Positions 10,301 to 21,719 of a stretch of DNA of 64,000 bases are shown one piece after another (the first letter of the stretch is position 1; each line of letters opens with the position of its first letter). The notes beneath the pieces are model-generated. The model was not told the origin of the DNA and searched no databases. It saw only the letters and a list, made by a program, of their open reading frames with translations. The stretch is from Strongylocentrotus purpuratus (Eukaryota > Echinodermata > Echinoidea > Camarodonta > Strongylocentrotidae). Location: the NCBI RefSeq assembly GCF_000002235.5, contig NW_022145607.1, positions 39,546,029-39,610,028 on the forward strand, read 5' to 3'. A program made the position numbers and the translations under genes.

Positions 10301-10600
10301 GGTTGGCTGGTTTGATGCTTGTTGCTGAACAGACAAACTTGACCGTGATGGTTGGTCATGGTCTGACTGTCGGTGATGGAGGATGCGTTCTGTGGAACTG
10401 GTTGGCTGGTTTGAGGCTTGTTGCCGAACAGACAAACTTGACCGTGATGGTTGGTCATGGTCTGACTGTCGGTGATGGAGGATGCGTTCTGTGGAACTGG
10501 TTGGCTGGTTTGAGGCTTGTTGCCGAACAGACAAACTGGACCGTGATGGTCGGTCATGGTTCGACTGCTCGTGATGGAGGATGCGATCTGGTGGTCGAGA
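10301..10600 (-). repeat. 99-bp coding tandem repeat
   Basis: Three units, with ggttggctgg at 10301, 10400 and 10499. The right two are almost identical. 99 bp keeps the frame (33 residues). Confidence 0.85.
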
Positions 10601-10794
10601 TGACCACGTGATATAGGCTGGTCCATGGCTACTAGGTTGATTTGACTGCACCTTTCTCCTAGACTCGTCTTCTGCTGGGGGACCTGGTGGGTACTGTGTT
10701 GTTGTCCTCTCAGTCCCATGTATTGACGTAGGCTGTGGGGATGGTGGGGATGGCGGAGGTGACATCACTTGTGGGGCTCTAGCTCGATGAGGTC

Positions 10795-12329
10795 TCAAAC
10801 GATTATGATGGATCGCTTGAACTTTTCATCATGGACATGAACTATGTCATAATTTAGTCCATCATCTGATGAGGAAGATACTCTGAAAGGACCTTTCCAG
10901 TTTGGTTCAAGTTTGTTCCTGATGTTGGTTGGGTCATGTAACCGAACAAAGTCACCTGTGTCATACTTTGAAATGCGTTTCTTCACATCATACTGTCGTT
11001 TCTGTTGTTGCTGTTGCTGTCGTGTATTTTGTATGGTGTACTCCCATGCTTTTCTCAATCGCTCAGACAGGTTGGTTGTGTATTCGAGGAGTGTCTTGCC
11101 AGATGACGATGGAGGGGAAGTTGAACAGGTGATGTTCGCAGGTGTACGGACTTCCCTGCCATGCATGATGTAGTATGGCGTCAAACCTGTTGAGGCATGA
11201 GTACTTGTGTTGTACGCTAACTGGACTTGATTGATGTGAGTGTCCCATTCTCCTCCTTGATGAGAAATGTACTTCGCAAGTTGATCTTTGATGGTGCGAT
11301 TACATCGTTCGACTATGCCAGCTCCTTGGGGATGATAGGGTGTCGATCTAGACTTTTTGATGCCCAATTTGCTGCATAGTTCTTGCACTAATCTCGACTC
11401 GATCTGTCGACCTTGGTCTGTGTGCAAAGTCTCTGGAATATACCATGTTCTTTCACATATTCTTCAAACAGATGTTTGGCGATGGTTGGAGCAGTCTGAT
11501 CTTTCATAGGGAAGATATTGACATATTTGCTGAAATGATCAGTCACAACGAGTATGTAGCGAAATCCTCGTCTTGTAATTGGAAGCTCAGCAATGTCGGC
11601 AAAGACCATCTCCAAAGGGCGAGTAGTGGTAATGGGACGTAAGGGTGCTTGATGCTTAGGGGTTGGTAACCGGAAGGACTCACAAGCAGTGCATGTGTTG
11701 CAGAAATCAGTGATTTCCTTGTTCATGAAGGGCCAATAGCACATTGACTCAGCTCTCTGTATTGTGCGATGAGCGCCGAAATGTCCGGATGATGGGTCAC
11801 CGTGTAACTCTTGAAGTACCCTTGGAATGAGGGAGTTTGGTACGACAAGTTGGAATGAGAGATTACCAAGCTTGTCTTTCTTCTTCCTGTAGAGTATACC
11901 GTCTTGCAGGATGAATTTGGGATACTGCCACAAGAGACGTCTTACTCGGGGGTTGTGTCTACGGATCTGTTGAATGGTTGGCCGCTCACCATTGTTGACG
12001 CATTCGATGACTGTACTGATGTCTTGATCTAGTTGCTGTTCATGTTGAACATCTACATCACTGTCAAGGATTACACCACGGTAAAGATGAAGGACGTTTG
12101 ATGCAGACTGCCTCGTTGCATCATTGGGAGTAGATGTGTTTGTTGATGAACGAGTCTCAACTGCATTACACAGTGAATTGGTCACCATGTGCTTGAGTAG
12201 CTCATCCGTCAATCTTGGAGTGACTTGGCTCTCTTGACTCGGGCGTCTAGATAATGCATCTGCATTTCTGTGTGATTGACCTTTCTTGTGAATAAGGCTG
12301 AACGTGTAGGAATTGAGTTCCAATATCCA
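10795..12329 (-). pseudogene. Gypsy integrase with frameshift
   Basis: Order: end of the RNase H/connection; an HHCC zinc finger (LHGDPSSGHFGAHR ... CNTCTACES); the DDE core with D in VFADIAELP, D in HTDQGR and E in GAGIVERCNR; and a C-terminal GPF-type module (NWKGPFRVSSS). It would insert element cDNA into the genome. A +2-bp change in the TA-rich stretch near 11438-11443 shifts the frame between KEHGI and the HTDQG block. All expected catalytic residues are visible on either side. Confidence 0.8.
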
Positions 12330-14450
12330 TCATGTTCTCTTCCCAGTTGCATCGTCTTGAATTGGGAACTTCCTGAGAGACAAAAGAGGTTTGTGGTCTG
12401 TCAGGATAGTGAAGTGTTGGTGTCTCAGATAATGACGAAAATGGCGAACAGCTGTAACAATTGCCCAGAGCTCTCGATCATAGGTAGACCATTTCTTCTG
12501 CGTAGCGCTGAGAGTTTGGCTGAAGTAGGAGATTACACGTTCTTTACCATCTTGAGTCTGTGAGAGGACAGCACCAACTGCATGAAGGGATGCATCCGAA
12601 AATAGGATGAACTCCTTTTCAAAGTCTGGATAGGCGAGGAGAGGTGGATTGGTTAGAGCTTCTTTCAGATGTTGAAAAGCCTTTTCACACTCTGCTGTCC
12701 ATACAAACTGTTGACCTTTTTGTGTAAGGGTCGACAAGGGAGTTGCAATCTTAGAGAAACTCGGCACAAAACGTCGGTAGAAAGATGCCAGGCCAAGGAA
12801 GGATCGGACATCAGTCGGTGTCCTCGGCTGAGGCCAGGACTTGACTTTCTCAACGTTATTCGGGTCAGGTTTCACTCCTTCGGTGTTGATTATGTGGCCA
12901 AGATACGTAACTTCTTTCTTGAAAAAGCTACACTTTGAGGGTTTGAGTTTGAGTCCAGCGTCTCTGAATCGTTGCAATACTTCTTGGAGGTTCTTGCAAT
13001 GATCATCAAAGTCCTTGCCCATGACTATGCAGTCATCAAGGTATACAAGGCATGTAGACCAGTGGAGGCCATGTAGAACGGCTTCCATGAGGCGCTGAAA
13101 TGTCATGGGAGCGTTGACCAGTCCGAATGGCATGACAGTGAACTGGTAAAACCCTGTGCCTGTGGTAAAAGCAGTCTTCTCTGTATCTTGGGGATCGAGC
13201 TTGACCTGCCAATATCCACTTGATAAGTCCATGACGCTGAAATATGCTGAAGAAGAAAAGGAGTCAATTGAATCATCTTGCCGTGGAATAGGGTGAGAAT
13301 CTCGAACAGTTACTGCATTGAGTTTTCTGTAATCCATGCAAAATTGGTATGTGTTGTCCTTCTTCTTCACCATGACGATTGGGCTCGCCCATGGGCTGAA
13401 GCTCTCTTCAATGATGCCTCTTTGCAGAAGTTCATCCACTTGCTCCTGAATTTCCACTCTCATTGCTGGTGAAGTTCGATACGCCCTCTGTCGTATTGGA
13501 GTAGCTGTGGTGGTGTCAATGTGGTGATGAATAATGTCAGTCTGACCAATATCCTGAGACGTCGTGCTGAAAATATCACTGTAGGTCTGAAGAAGATGTT
13601 CAGCTTTCTCGTACTCTGTCCTCATGAGTTCTGAAGAAGGGAAAACACCAGCAACTGGTGACTTGTTTGTCACTTGTGGATCAGCGTCAGTAGTTACGCT
13701 CATGATCTTGTATTCCTCTTCGGTATCCCCAGTAATGGAGAAGAATTGACCAAGGTAGGTGTCTGCAGGTAAATCAACTGCTTCGTCAGAGGGATTAATG
13801 AGGCGTACTAGAATAAGACCATCTTGAGGCTTGAACAGAGATCTGGCACCAATAACAGGAATGTGATCTTGCAATGTTGGTTCAAAGTAGCCATCGTAGT
13901 CTCTTGGTATGATGTCGAACTGTGGCGACGACAATCTTCCCTGGACGTGAGTTTCGCAGCTTGGGGGAATCCGAGCTTGTCCAACAAGAGAAACTTTACA
14001 TTTCAGCGGGGCTTGGTATTGTTGACGACCGATGAAGGGAATAACATTTCCAGGCATGTTGAACGATGTTGGCGATATGCAGGCATTCTGGCTGTCAATA
14101 AAGTCCCATCCAAGGACAACCGAATGAGTGATGTTGCGTGCAACAACGAACTTGTGTTGTGTAGCCTTGTTCCCTAAGTGCAGAGATAGTGCAGAGATGG
14201 TACGATTGTTCCAATGTTGTCTACCAGCCCACCTGTGATAGTAGATGCCATGGATGTCAACTTTTCCGATGGGCTCCTTTGCGATGCTGGAATGGATGAC
14301 AAAAATTTGGCACTCAACAGAGATATGAATGATCCACTATCTACGAGTGCCAATACATAGACATTGTCGATAACGATAGGGATGTAGGGCGATTTCTTTG
14401 GCGAAATAGGTGCTATTCGTATTGGGACCTTGGTTTGTGTAGTTGATGAA
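12330..14450 (-). pseudogene. pol: Gypsy protease, reverse transcriptase and RNase H
   Basis: A retroviral-type aspartic protease active site, LVDSGS, lies at about 14328-14345. An 11-bp tandem duplication (14177-14198) shifts the frame between it and RT. From 14057 the frame is open for ~575 residues: RT palm with MPFGLVNAP and the YLDD box (13032-13043), then RNase H with LFSDASLHAVGAVL. An in-frame TGA at 12330-12332 interrupts ATGKRT-WILELN. RT copies element RNA to DNA; protease would process the polyprotein. Pol appears to lie in a different frame from gag. Confidence 0.85.
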
Positions 14451-14466
14451 TGGCCCTCTTCCTCAA

Positions 14467-15567
14467 CTACCAGAAGTTTCCCTGCTGCTGGTCTTCGAAA
14501 CGAACTTGACGATAGGGAGCCTGTCTATGGGAGTTGACTTGATAACCTGCAGTGGAAGGATGCTGCTGATTTCGACTGCTAGACGATTCATAGGGCCGTC
14601 TAGAGGGTGAAGTCCTAGATTGATTTGCGTAGCTCCGATTAGGGCTTGGAGATATGCGTCTTGCATATTCAGGAGATCTGCGTCCTGCATATTCTGGAGA
14701 TCTCTGTCTTGCATATTCCGGAGATCTGTGTCTTGAATATTCTGGAGATCGGTGTCTTGCATATTCTGGAGATCTCTGTGTTGCATATTCTGGGGACCTG
14801 TGTCTTCGATAGTCACGGCTTGGTGACGGAGACCCACGACGTTCCATGTGTCTTCCCTTATGGGCACGTCCTGAAGGGCTTCAACCACGTTGCTGAGATC
14901 TGCTAGGCCTTTCAACTGTCTCTAACTTTAAGGACATCCTGTCCAGCTTCTTTTCTAACTCGTTGAGTCTTGGTAGTAGCAGTCGTAAGACTGATGATTC
15001 TGCAGGCGTCTTGTCCTGGACCCGATCATCTACAGCTGCTACTATACCAAAATCGTGTGCTTGGTGTGCTCTTTCTACACGAAGTGCAATCTTCAACGCC
15101 TCGTCAAAATCAAAGCCTCAGAGCTCGTGAATCTTCACTAGAAGCAGTTTGTCTACCCCGGGAACAAATCGTCGAAATCTCTCACCACCTTTTGCATTGT
15201 CATCATAAGATGGGAAAGCCTCTCCTACTAAGGAAGCAATGGCTGATGCAAACACTTCTAAAGGCTCACCTGGTTGGCGAGTTCGGGCAGTAATACAAGA
15301 CTTGAATGTGTCAATAAACTGTGTCCGGCTGAAAACCTGAGAGAGTTTCTCTTTCATCTTCTTGAAATCCTTCTTGTCCGAAGCAGACAAGCTCTCCCAC
15401 ACGATGAAGGCTGATCCTGCTAGTCTTGCAGGAAGGAGGGTGGTTAAGTTGATAGAAGTGTCCGAAAACGCCTGTGCGGCAACCTCAAATCGGCGTATCC
15501 ATTAACGGAAGTCTTTGCCGTTCTCTCCCGTAAACACTTCTGGCAATTCCATGCGATAAGACGCCAT
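14467..15567 (-). pseudogene. gag: Gypsy family-A gag with three nonsense codons
   Basis: A single frame of 367 codons runs from ATG (15565-15567) to TAG at 14467 with internal TAA at 15502-15504, TGA at 15118-15120 and TGA at 14881-14883. The N-terminal half is capsid-like with ELPEVFTG, AGSAFIVWESL and LVGEAFPSYD blocks shared with family B. The C-terminal half has no CCHC zinc knuckle; it has eight-residue RSPEYARQ-like repeats rich in Arg and Ser, which may serve nucleic-acid binding instead (inference). Confidence 0.8.
14650..14810 (-). repeat. 24-bp coding tandem repeat in gag
   Basis: About seven units of 24 bp ('ggagatct-tgtcttgcatattc' pattern) encode eight-residue RSPEYAR-type units. 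The length is a multiple of three, so the frame is kept. Confidence 0.8.
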
Positions 15568-16325
15568 ACTGTAGGAGTTATAAGCAATCGACTCAACAGA
15601 TATGATCATCAACAAGATATCAACCCAGTAAAACTTACTGAATGAGTCAATGTGAAGGAAAGGGGGGGGGGGGGGGGGTCACTCTGAGTGCAGATGAAGA
15701 AAATGCAAACCCAACAGGTGAAATATCTGTGGCGAGCGGCTATGATGGAAGGAGGGTGTATTCTGCAACTGGTTATGTTGCTACGCCAACACTATGTAGA
15801 ATATGCAGGTTGATATGGCAGAATGCTGTAATGTACGGCAGCCAAAATCAGACAACGGTATACATGCAGACTGAATGTGATAAGTTGCTTGAAAAATACA
15901 GAACTGTATGAAGGGTGAAGAAAAAAAACCTCAGTCACCGATGAAGGATGAATGTAGGAATACACCAAAATACAGCTCCAGTATGAAGAAGGGTAAAAGA
16001 AATCTCACTCACCGATGAAGGATGAATGAAGGAATTCACAAAATTACTGATGTAGGAAGAAACCAAGGCTCAAAAAGTCAAGATGAAACTTCAGTAATAA
16101 TGAAGGAGGTTGAATACACACAAACACTAACTGCCTCAGCTACATGAAGGGAGGTCAATCAGTGAGAAGAAGGGTGATATCATGCTCTCAAACATTCACA
16201 TTCATATACAGATGGAGGGAGAATTTTACTTTGCAACTCACCACTAAAAACACTGCAGGAATTTCTACATATGAAGGAAGGCTGCAATGACAGTTTAGTG
16301 CAGAAAAACCACTGCTGGCACCAGT
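15568..16325 (-). mobile_element. 5' leader of gypsy family A
   Basis: Noncoding region between LTR and gag. A TGGTGCCAGCAGTGG primer-binding-like site (revcomp of about 16309-16323) lies two bases inside the LTR. Contains a G-run of ~18 at 15661-15678 and scattered 'gatgaaggatgaatg' blocks. Confidence 0.6.
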
Positions 16326-16823
16326 TGTAAGGACCCACACAAAACAAAAGTGGTCTTACATGTTTGAGGACTTGAGCTGCACTATTAGATTTTTATTACA
16401 ACCACAAAATGGCTGCCAAGATGGCTGACATGCAGTCCATGAAACAATAATCACCAATCACAAGATTGGACAATAAGTAAGTAACCAATAGAGAAGCTTG
16501 TAAAAGATAGAGTGCCATGTGCATATAGTGTGCTGGGTTGAATAGGCAATAGATAGGAAGAGTGTGTGTGTGTGTGGTGCTATAGCAGGTAATGTGCATG
16601 AGGATGAATGAATAGGGACAGAACAATAGAAACCAAGAGCTAGCAGACATGAGAGAATGAATGTAGGTCAGGAGTGCGCTGAAGCATATTGGAGTGGAAA
16701 GCTAAATGTACAGTGCAAAATAAACAAGTAACCACTTGGATCAGTGAAATTAAAACCTTACATAATATTCCATCTTCACAGAAAAATGTCCTCATTTTAA
16801 AAGATACTTCGTATGAACATGCA
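16326..16823 (-). mobile_element. 5' LTR of gypsy family A (~498 bp)
   Basis: On the minus strand it runs from about TGCATGTTCATACGAAG (16823) to GGGTCCTTACA (16326). Internal (GT)n at 16561-16576. The end is set by comparison with the solo copy at 5672 and the adjacent primer-binding-like site; the start is set by where similarity to the 3' copy stops. Confidence 0.7.
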
Positions 16824-16873
16824 TTCGTATGAACACTTCGTATGAACATGCATCCCACCGCTGCCACCAGTTG
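16824..16873 (-). mobile_element. LTR end plus primer-binding-like site of another element
   Basis: Minus strand: GGGTCCTTACA, then ACTGGTGGCAGCGGTGGGAT, i.e. a second LTR-end/primer-site pair, then a duplicated TGCATGTTCATACGAAG that merges into the start of LTR A. This is a chimeric junction. The LTR this end belonged to would extend right of 16873 but I cannot find its other end. Confidence 0.5.
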
Positions 16874-17326
16874 TAAGGACCCTTAAAAAATAAAATTCAG
16901 GATTGCCGGTAGTACAGCCTAAAGGCTAGATGGTTTTAAGACAAGGCATTGTGGCGTGACCCTGTCATCCAGCTTACAATGGAAGTTACAAACTGATTCA
17001 GCATAGGACGTTTAAAGTCGGTCCTCAGAAGTAAATAATCATATCTGATTGATACACGTCTGAAAAAGTTAACCCAATACACACAGACACACACACACAC
17101 ACAGACACACACATACAAGTGGTCTAGCCTTTGGGACCAGGTCTACATCTAGGCCTAGAATCTAGAGTAGACCAGTCTAGATCTAGACTGTAGACGTAGG
17201 GTTAAAGCTTACCCTAACCCTCACACTAATCCTAGGCGGGCTGGATATGATCTAAATCAAGTATATAGAAAGATATAGCCTACTACTATACTAGGCATAC
17301 TTTACTCTTCAACAAAGGGGCAAAGC
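16874..17326. other. Noncoding spacer with CA microsatellite
   Basis: No gene. (CA)n with interruptions at about 17079-17115, then a tract rich in CTAGATCTAG palindromes (17150-17200). Might include an unrecognised LTR. Confidence 0.5.
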
Positions 17327-17340
17327 CCCCCCCCCCCCCC

Positions 17341-17398
<58 letters not shown>

Positions 17399-17416
17399 AA
17401 AAAAAAAAAAAAAAAA
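17327..17416. repeat. C-run followed by A-run
   Basis: About 18 C, then ~50 A with one TTAATAAAA interruption and ~20 more A. The same C-run/A-run arrangement occurs inside the hAT-like element at 28537-28580, suggesting a relative. Confidence 0.6.
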
Positions 17417-17651
17417 TAAGTACAACAATTAAAACATATATGAATAGAATATAAATAGATTCAATTAAATTTTAAAAAAATATTTAACAAAATTTCCCCT
17501 AATTTGATACCAGTGATTTACAAACGTTGCTGAAAGAACATGATTTTCTGTTTTCAGTTATTGCAATGACGACCTTCGTCATTGCCTTGTTTTCGTTCAC
17601 ATTCTTCTTATTAATACTCTTACTTCTTCTTCCTCTTCTTCTTCTTGTCAT

Positions 17652-19157
17652 CCGGAATCCCATTCGTTTTGCACGTAGTGCTTGTTATTCCTATCTAGGT
17701 CCTTTTCTCTTGCTCGATTTCTTTCAAACTTCGTAGGCGTAATCTCTGATATCCAATCTAGGTCACCTACTTTTTCGTTTTCTGAAATCACTCATGCATA
17801 AACGTCCAGGCGCCATTTTGTCCGTTTCTGGTCCATTTTAAGACCTTTCTATCTTCCTTCCTATCTCCACTATCCTAGATCCTACAAACTTCAAACAAAT
17901 TCCTCTAGATAGTCTAAAAGATGTTCTTTTATCTGCGACGTATAACCTGACCTTCAAAATGCCATCTTCGTACTCAAAATTCAAATCTGAAACCGACTCC
18001 GTCAAAAATCTCTCAAGTTCTTAAAAAATTGACCCCTAAATAATCTAAAACTGCCATAACTTTCTCATATAACTTCCGTTTTGCATCTAAATCTGACAGT
18101 ATCTTTATCTCATAATTGCACATAGCCATGCCAAATTTTAGGCTCCAATGGCTTTACAAAACATAAATAGCGCCCTCTAAAGTTCTGGGAATTGGCTTTC
18201 TTTCTGTGGCCGTATCTTTATTATGGCTTGGCAGACCCGTACCCTTTTTGGGATTTAGATACTTGAAGATATGCCCTTTCAAGCCATATACAAAATTATA
18301 TACCCTAACACTGACCGACTGTAAGAAAAATGCCCTCTAAATTTAGAGTTTTAAAGAAAATTGAGAAATAACTTCAACTTGCTCTAAAATGGCGATCTTT
18401 ATACGTACGTCAATGAAACTTAGCAGACACATGTATATATACGAGACAACTGTCTGCCAAGTTTGGTAAAATTTTATAACGTCAGCGCAAAGTTATCGCC
18501 AAAAATGATGAACTTGCTATGCATTACGTAATAGCGCCTTTAATGCGTGCAGTACATTGCGCGCAGATGACAATGGTGTCAAACTGACCGCAATGAAGTG
18601 CCCTTTCAAATGATACCAAGGATGGTATATGTTCACACAGACAATTTTGAGTAAATCACATTTGAACAAGGGTCACTATACAAATTCCGCTGAGTTTCCG
18701 CCCAATTATAACACGTATCGGCTATGACATCATTTTTTCAGACTGCTTTTCGCTCCCTAAACGTCCTTTTCTTTCCTTGAAATTTTGCAGTGACATTCCG
18801 AGTTGCAATACGCAGGGAAACTCGTGGCCGGATTTATAAAATTGGTCAAGGGGGCCATTTAAGACGCCATTTTGTCCTACTGTATAAATCTATTATACAT
18901 GTACATCACCTGTTTCGATAGGATTATCATAGAAAAAAAGAGAGTGGTTTACAATAACAACCATGAAATTCTCTTTCTAATGATACCAAATACGGCCCAT
19001 AAAAAGACATAAAGGGAGAGAGAAAAAACAAATTGACTCGTCTTAGTACAGATCCTGAACGTTTTCCGCCCATGCATTACACGCATTGTCTACGGGGCAT
19101 ACCGGGTTCACTCTTGGACCCCCAGAACAATCTTTATTGCAATGACGAACATGCACC
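17652..19157 (+). repeat. ~1.5-kb noncoding repeat, copy 1
   Basis: Aligns nearly end to end with 19885-23410 once the two insertions there are removed. Blocks such as 'aggcgccattttgtccgtttctgg', 'gcaaaacataaatagcgccctctaa' and 'gatgacaatggtgtcaaactgaccgcaatga' recur in order. The beginning ('atcccattcgttttgcacg') recurs again at 19158, so units are head to tail. No ORF. Confidence 0.8.
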
Positions 19158-19470
19158 AAATCCCATTGGTTTTTGCACGCAGTGCTTGCGAGCCCTTTCT
19201 AGGTTCTTTCCCCTAACCCAATTTCTCTCAAACTTCGTAGGCATAGTCAGTACCATCCCATCAAGGTCACTGTTGAGGCTTTTCTTTCGCCCTACCTATC
19301 TCGAATATCACAGAAGCTACAGACTTCGTACAAATTGCTCGGGATAGTCCGAGAGAAGCTCTTTCGTTTGACACGTACAATCATGGCGTCATTGCACGCA
19401 CATCGTTGTGACACGATTGCATTTCTAGTTGCAATGACGACCTTCGGGGTGATAGAAGGGCCGGTGTGAA
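19158..19470 (+). repeat. Partial unit of the ~1.5-kb repeat
   Basis: Repeats the first ~300 bp of the unit ('atcccattggtttttgcacg', 'ctctcaaacttcgtaggc', 'caaggtcac', 'ctatctc') with more divergence, then stops at 'gacacgattgcatttctagt', the same sequence that ends the later copy at 23420-23440. Confidence 0.65.
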
Positions 19471-19559
19471 CACCATCGAGGGAGTGGTAGTTCCCACCAT
19501 CATCCGAATACAGAGCAGTCCATATTTGTTTTATATACCTCATCCTTTTTATTGATTCA

Positions 19560-19884
19560 TGATTAGGTCTAGCTGTAGGTCTAGATCTAGCTCTAAAAAA
19601 CAGGAAACGAGATCAAGAGGAATTTACTCACCAGAATAAGAAAAATCCAAGGCAAGAGTATTGAATTCCTACGCGCTGCGCGTAACCGCGTGATTGCGGT
19701 AGCCTAGCAACTCAAAAATTTGTGTGCGCAACTAAGTCGCGGGAGGGGTTAGGGGTCCTATCCCAGGGTTTGATAGTAGCTATCAAACCCTCTGACGTAA
19801 TGATACTTGATAGATCGAAATGCTCCTTGACATGTGATATAGTTTTGACCAATCAGTGAAGGACAATCTATGTAATCTCTAACA
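19560..19884. other. Spacer with a perfect 12-bp hairpin
   Basis: No gene. AGGGTTTGATAG (19765-19776), loop TAG, CTATCAAACCCT (19780-19791): a perfect inverted repeat. Function unknown. Confidence 0.6.
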
Positions 19885-20549
19885 TCTCATCAAGGTCACT
19901 ACATTCTTCGATTCTCGAAATCACTCATGCATAACCGTCCAGGCGCCATTTTGTCCGTTTCTGGTCTATTTTAAGACCTTTCTATCTTTCTTCCTATCTC
20001 CCCTATCCTAGATCCTACAAATTTCTAATAAATTCTTCTAGATAGTGTAAGAGATGTTCTTTAATCTGCGACATATAACCTGCCCTTCAAAATGCCATCT
20101 TCGTACTCAAAATTCAAATCTGAAACCGACTCCGTCAAAAGTCTCTCAAATTCTTGAAAATTTGACCCCTAAATAATCTAAAACTGCCATAACTTTCTCA
20201 TATAAATTCCGTTTTGTGTTTAAATCTCACAGTATCTATATCTCATAATTGCACATAGCTATGCCAAATTTCACGCTCCAATGGCTATGCAAAACATAAA
20301 TAGCGCCCTCTAAAGTTCTGGGAATTGGCTTTCTTTCTGTGGCCGTATCTCCATTATGGTTTGGCAGACCCGTACCCTTTTTGGATTTAGAAACTTGAAT
20401 ATATGCCCTTTCCAGCCATATACAAAATTATATACCCTAACACTGACCGATTTTGCGAAAAATGCCCTCCAAATATGCAGTTTTCAAGAAAATTGAGAAA
20501 TTGAGAAATTGAGAAACTTCAACTTGCTCTAAAATGGTGATCCTTATAC

Positions 20550-21025
20550 CAGACCTGCCAACCTCTGGAGTTCAAAAACTGTATTCTTAAGTGTCAAAAG
20601 TTGTATTTTACTGACAAAAGTTGTATTCTTGAAAATAAACATGGACTGTTACGCGGATCAATGCCTCTTACAGTTTCTACCTACAGGAAGAATTTTTTTT
20701 TATTGATCACTGGTTGAATATGCATTATTTCGTCACGACTGGTGTGTTCGATGAACCGATAAACATCCCCAAATTGCCGATGTGAGATGATTGTAGGATA
20801 CTTAACAGGACAGAATGGACATTTTGCCATTAAAAATGGCGGACGCACACACAAAATATTAATTTAAAAAAAAAAAAATTAAAAAAAAAAAAAAAAAAAA
20901 AATCATTTTTTGTTTTGTTTTTTGTTTGTTTTGAAAATCATATTTCATTAAGGAAAATCGTACTGTCGTATTTGCTTCTAAAAATCGTACGAAATACGAC
21001 TAAATCGTACTGGTTGGCAGGTCTG
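20550..21025. mobile_element. hAT-like nonautonomous element, 476 bp, 6-bp TSD
   Basis: Ends CAGACCTGCCAACC and GGTTGGCAGGTCTG are perfect inverted repeats. TTATAC is duplicated (20544-20549, 21026-21031), and copy 1 at 18398-18404 shows the empty site. CAG..CTG ends and a short fixed duplication fit hAT; the 6-bp size points to an unusual subgroup. Internally only AT-rich sequence with 'gttgtattcttg' sub-repeats and a long A-run. Confidence 0.75.
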
Positions 21026-21719
21026 TTATACGTACGTCAATGAAACTTGGCAGACACATGTATTCATATACGTGACAACTGTCTGCCAAGTTTGGTAAAT
21101 TTTAATAACGTCAGCGCAAATTTATCGCCCAAAATGATGAATTTGCTATGCATTACGTAATAGTGCCTTTAATGCGTGCATTATAGGCGCTGACATTACG
21201 CGCAGATGACAATGGTGTCAAACTGACCGCAATGAAGTGCCCTTTGGAATGATACCAAGTATGGTATATGTTCACACAGATAATTTTGAGTAAATCACAT
21301 TTGAACAAGGGTCACTATACAAATTCCGCTGAGTTTCCGCCCAATTATAACACGTTTCGGCTATGACGTCATTTTTTCAGACTGCTTTTCGCCCCCTAAA
21401 CCAGAGCTGCCAACCTCTGAAACCAAAATCAGTAATCTGAAAGCTAAAAATCAGTAATTTTGGATGGAAATCAGTAATTTCAAGCGCGGCGCTTTCAACG
21501 TCAAGAAGACTGCATTTGCACGTACATTGTAGAGCTGCACACAACACCACAACACAAACTACTAGTACCATGGTAATAGCATCACTCTGAATGACAGGAC
21601 TTGAAGTAAAAACAAGAACATTCTGTTTATAACATCATTTTAAGTGCTATAAAAAAAACAATGGTTATTAGAGGATTGATGTATCATTACCCTGTTTCAC
21701 TTACGTGTGTATATTCACT

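Larger units (their letters stand above)
9860..10798 (-). pseudogene. Gypsy pol C-terminal tail, Ser/Gln/Pro-rich with repeats
   Basis: An open frame of ~312 residues after integrase, ending RSGRQVKVPAKFQDYEL, the sort of terminus seen after integrase in Ty3/gypsy pol. It has no good ATG at its start and lies in another frame from the preceding integrase, whose TGA is at 10795-10797, so a 1-nt indel near 10798 probably split one polyprotein. It contains two amplified blocks: seven 11-residue QPQHQPSSSAD units (33 bp) and three 33-residue units (99 bp). Low-complexity and probably disordered; no catalytic motif. Confidence 0.65.
8174..16823 (-). mobile_element. Decayed Ty3/gypsy LTR retrotransposon (family A)
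   Basis: Order on the minus strand: LTR, leader, gag, aspartic protease, reverse transcriptase, RNase H, integrase, repetitive C-terminal tail, noncoding region, LTR. RT before integrase is the Ty3/gypsy order. The LTR copies align at a constant offset (8174 with 16395, 8602 with 16823). The element carries several nonsense changes and frameshifts, so it cannot be autonomous now. Both outer ends are damaged: the 3' LTR is cut by a minisatellite and the 5' LTR abuts another element's LTR end, so no target duplication can be read. Confidence 0.85.

Noticed and set aside
9958..10611. Plus-strand open frames opposite the gypsy tail
   Set aside because: Antisense shadows of the 33- and 99-bp coding repeats; the minus-strand frame connects to integrase and ends in a typical pol terminus.
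13824..14177. Plus-strand 117-codon frame
   Set aside because: Antisense to protease-RT; no domain and contradictory to the clear minus-strand homology.
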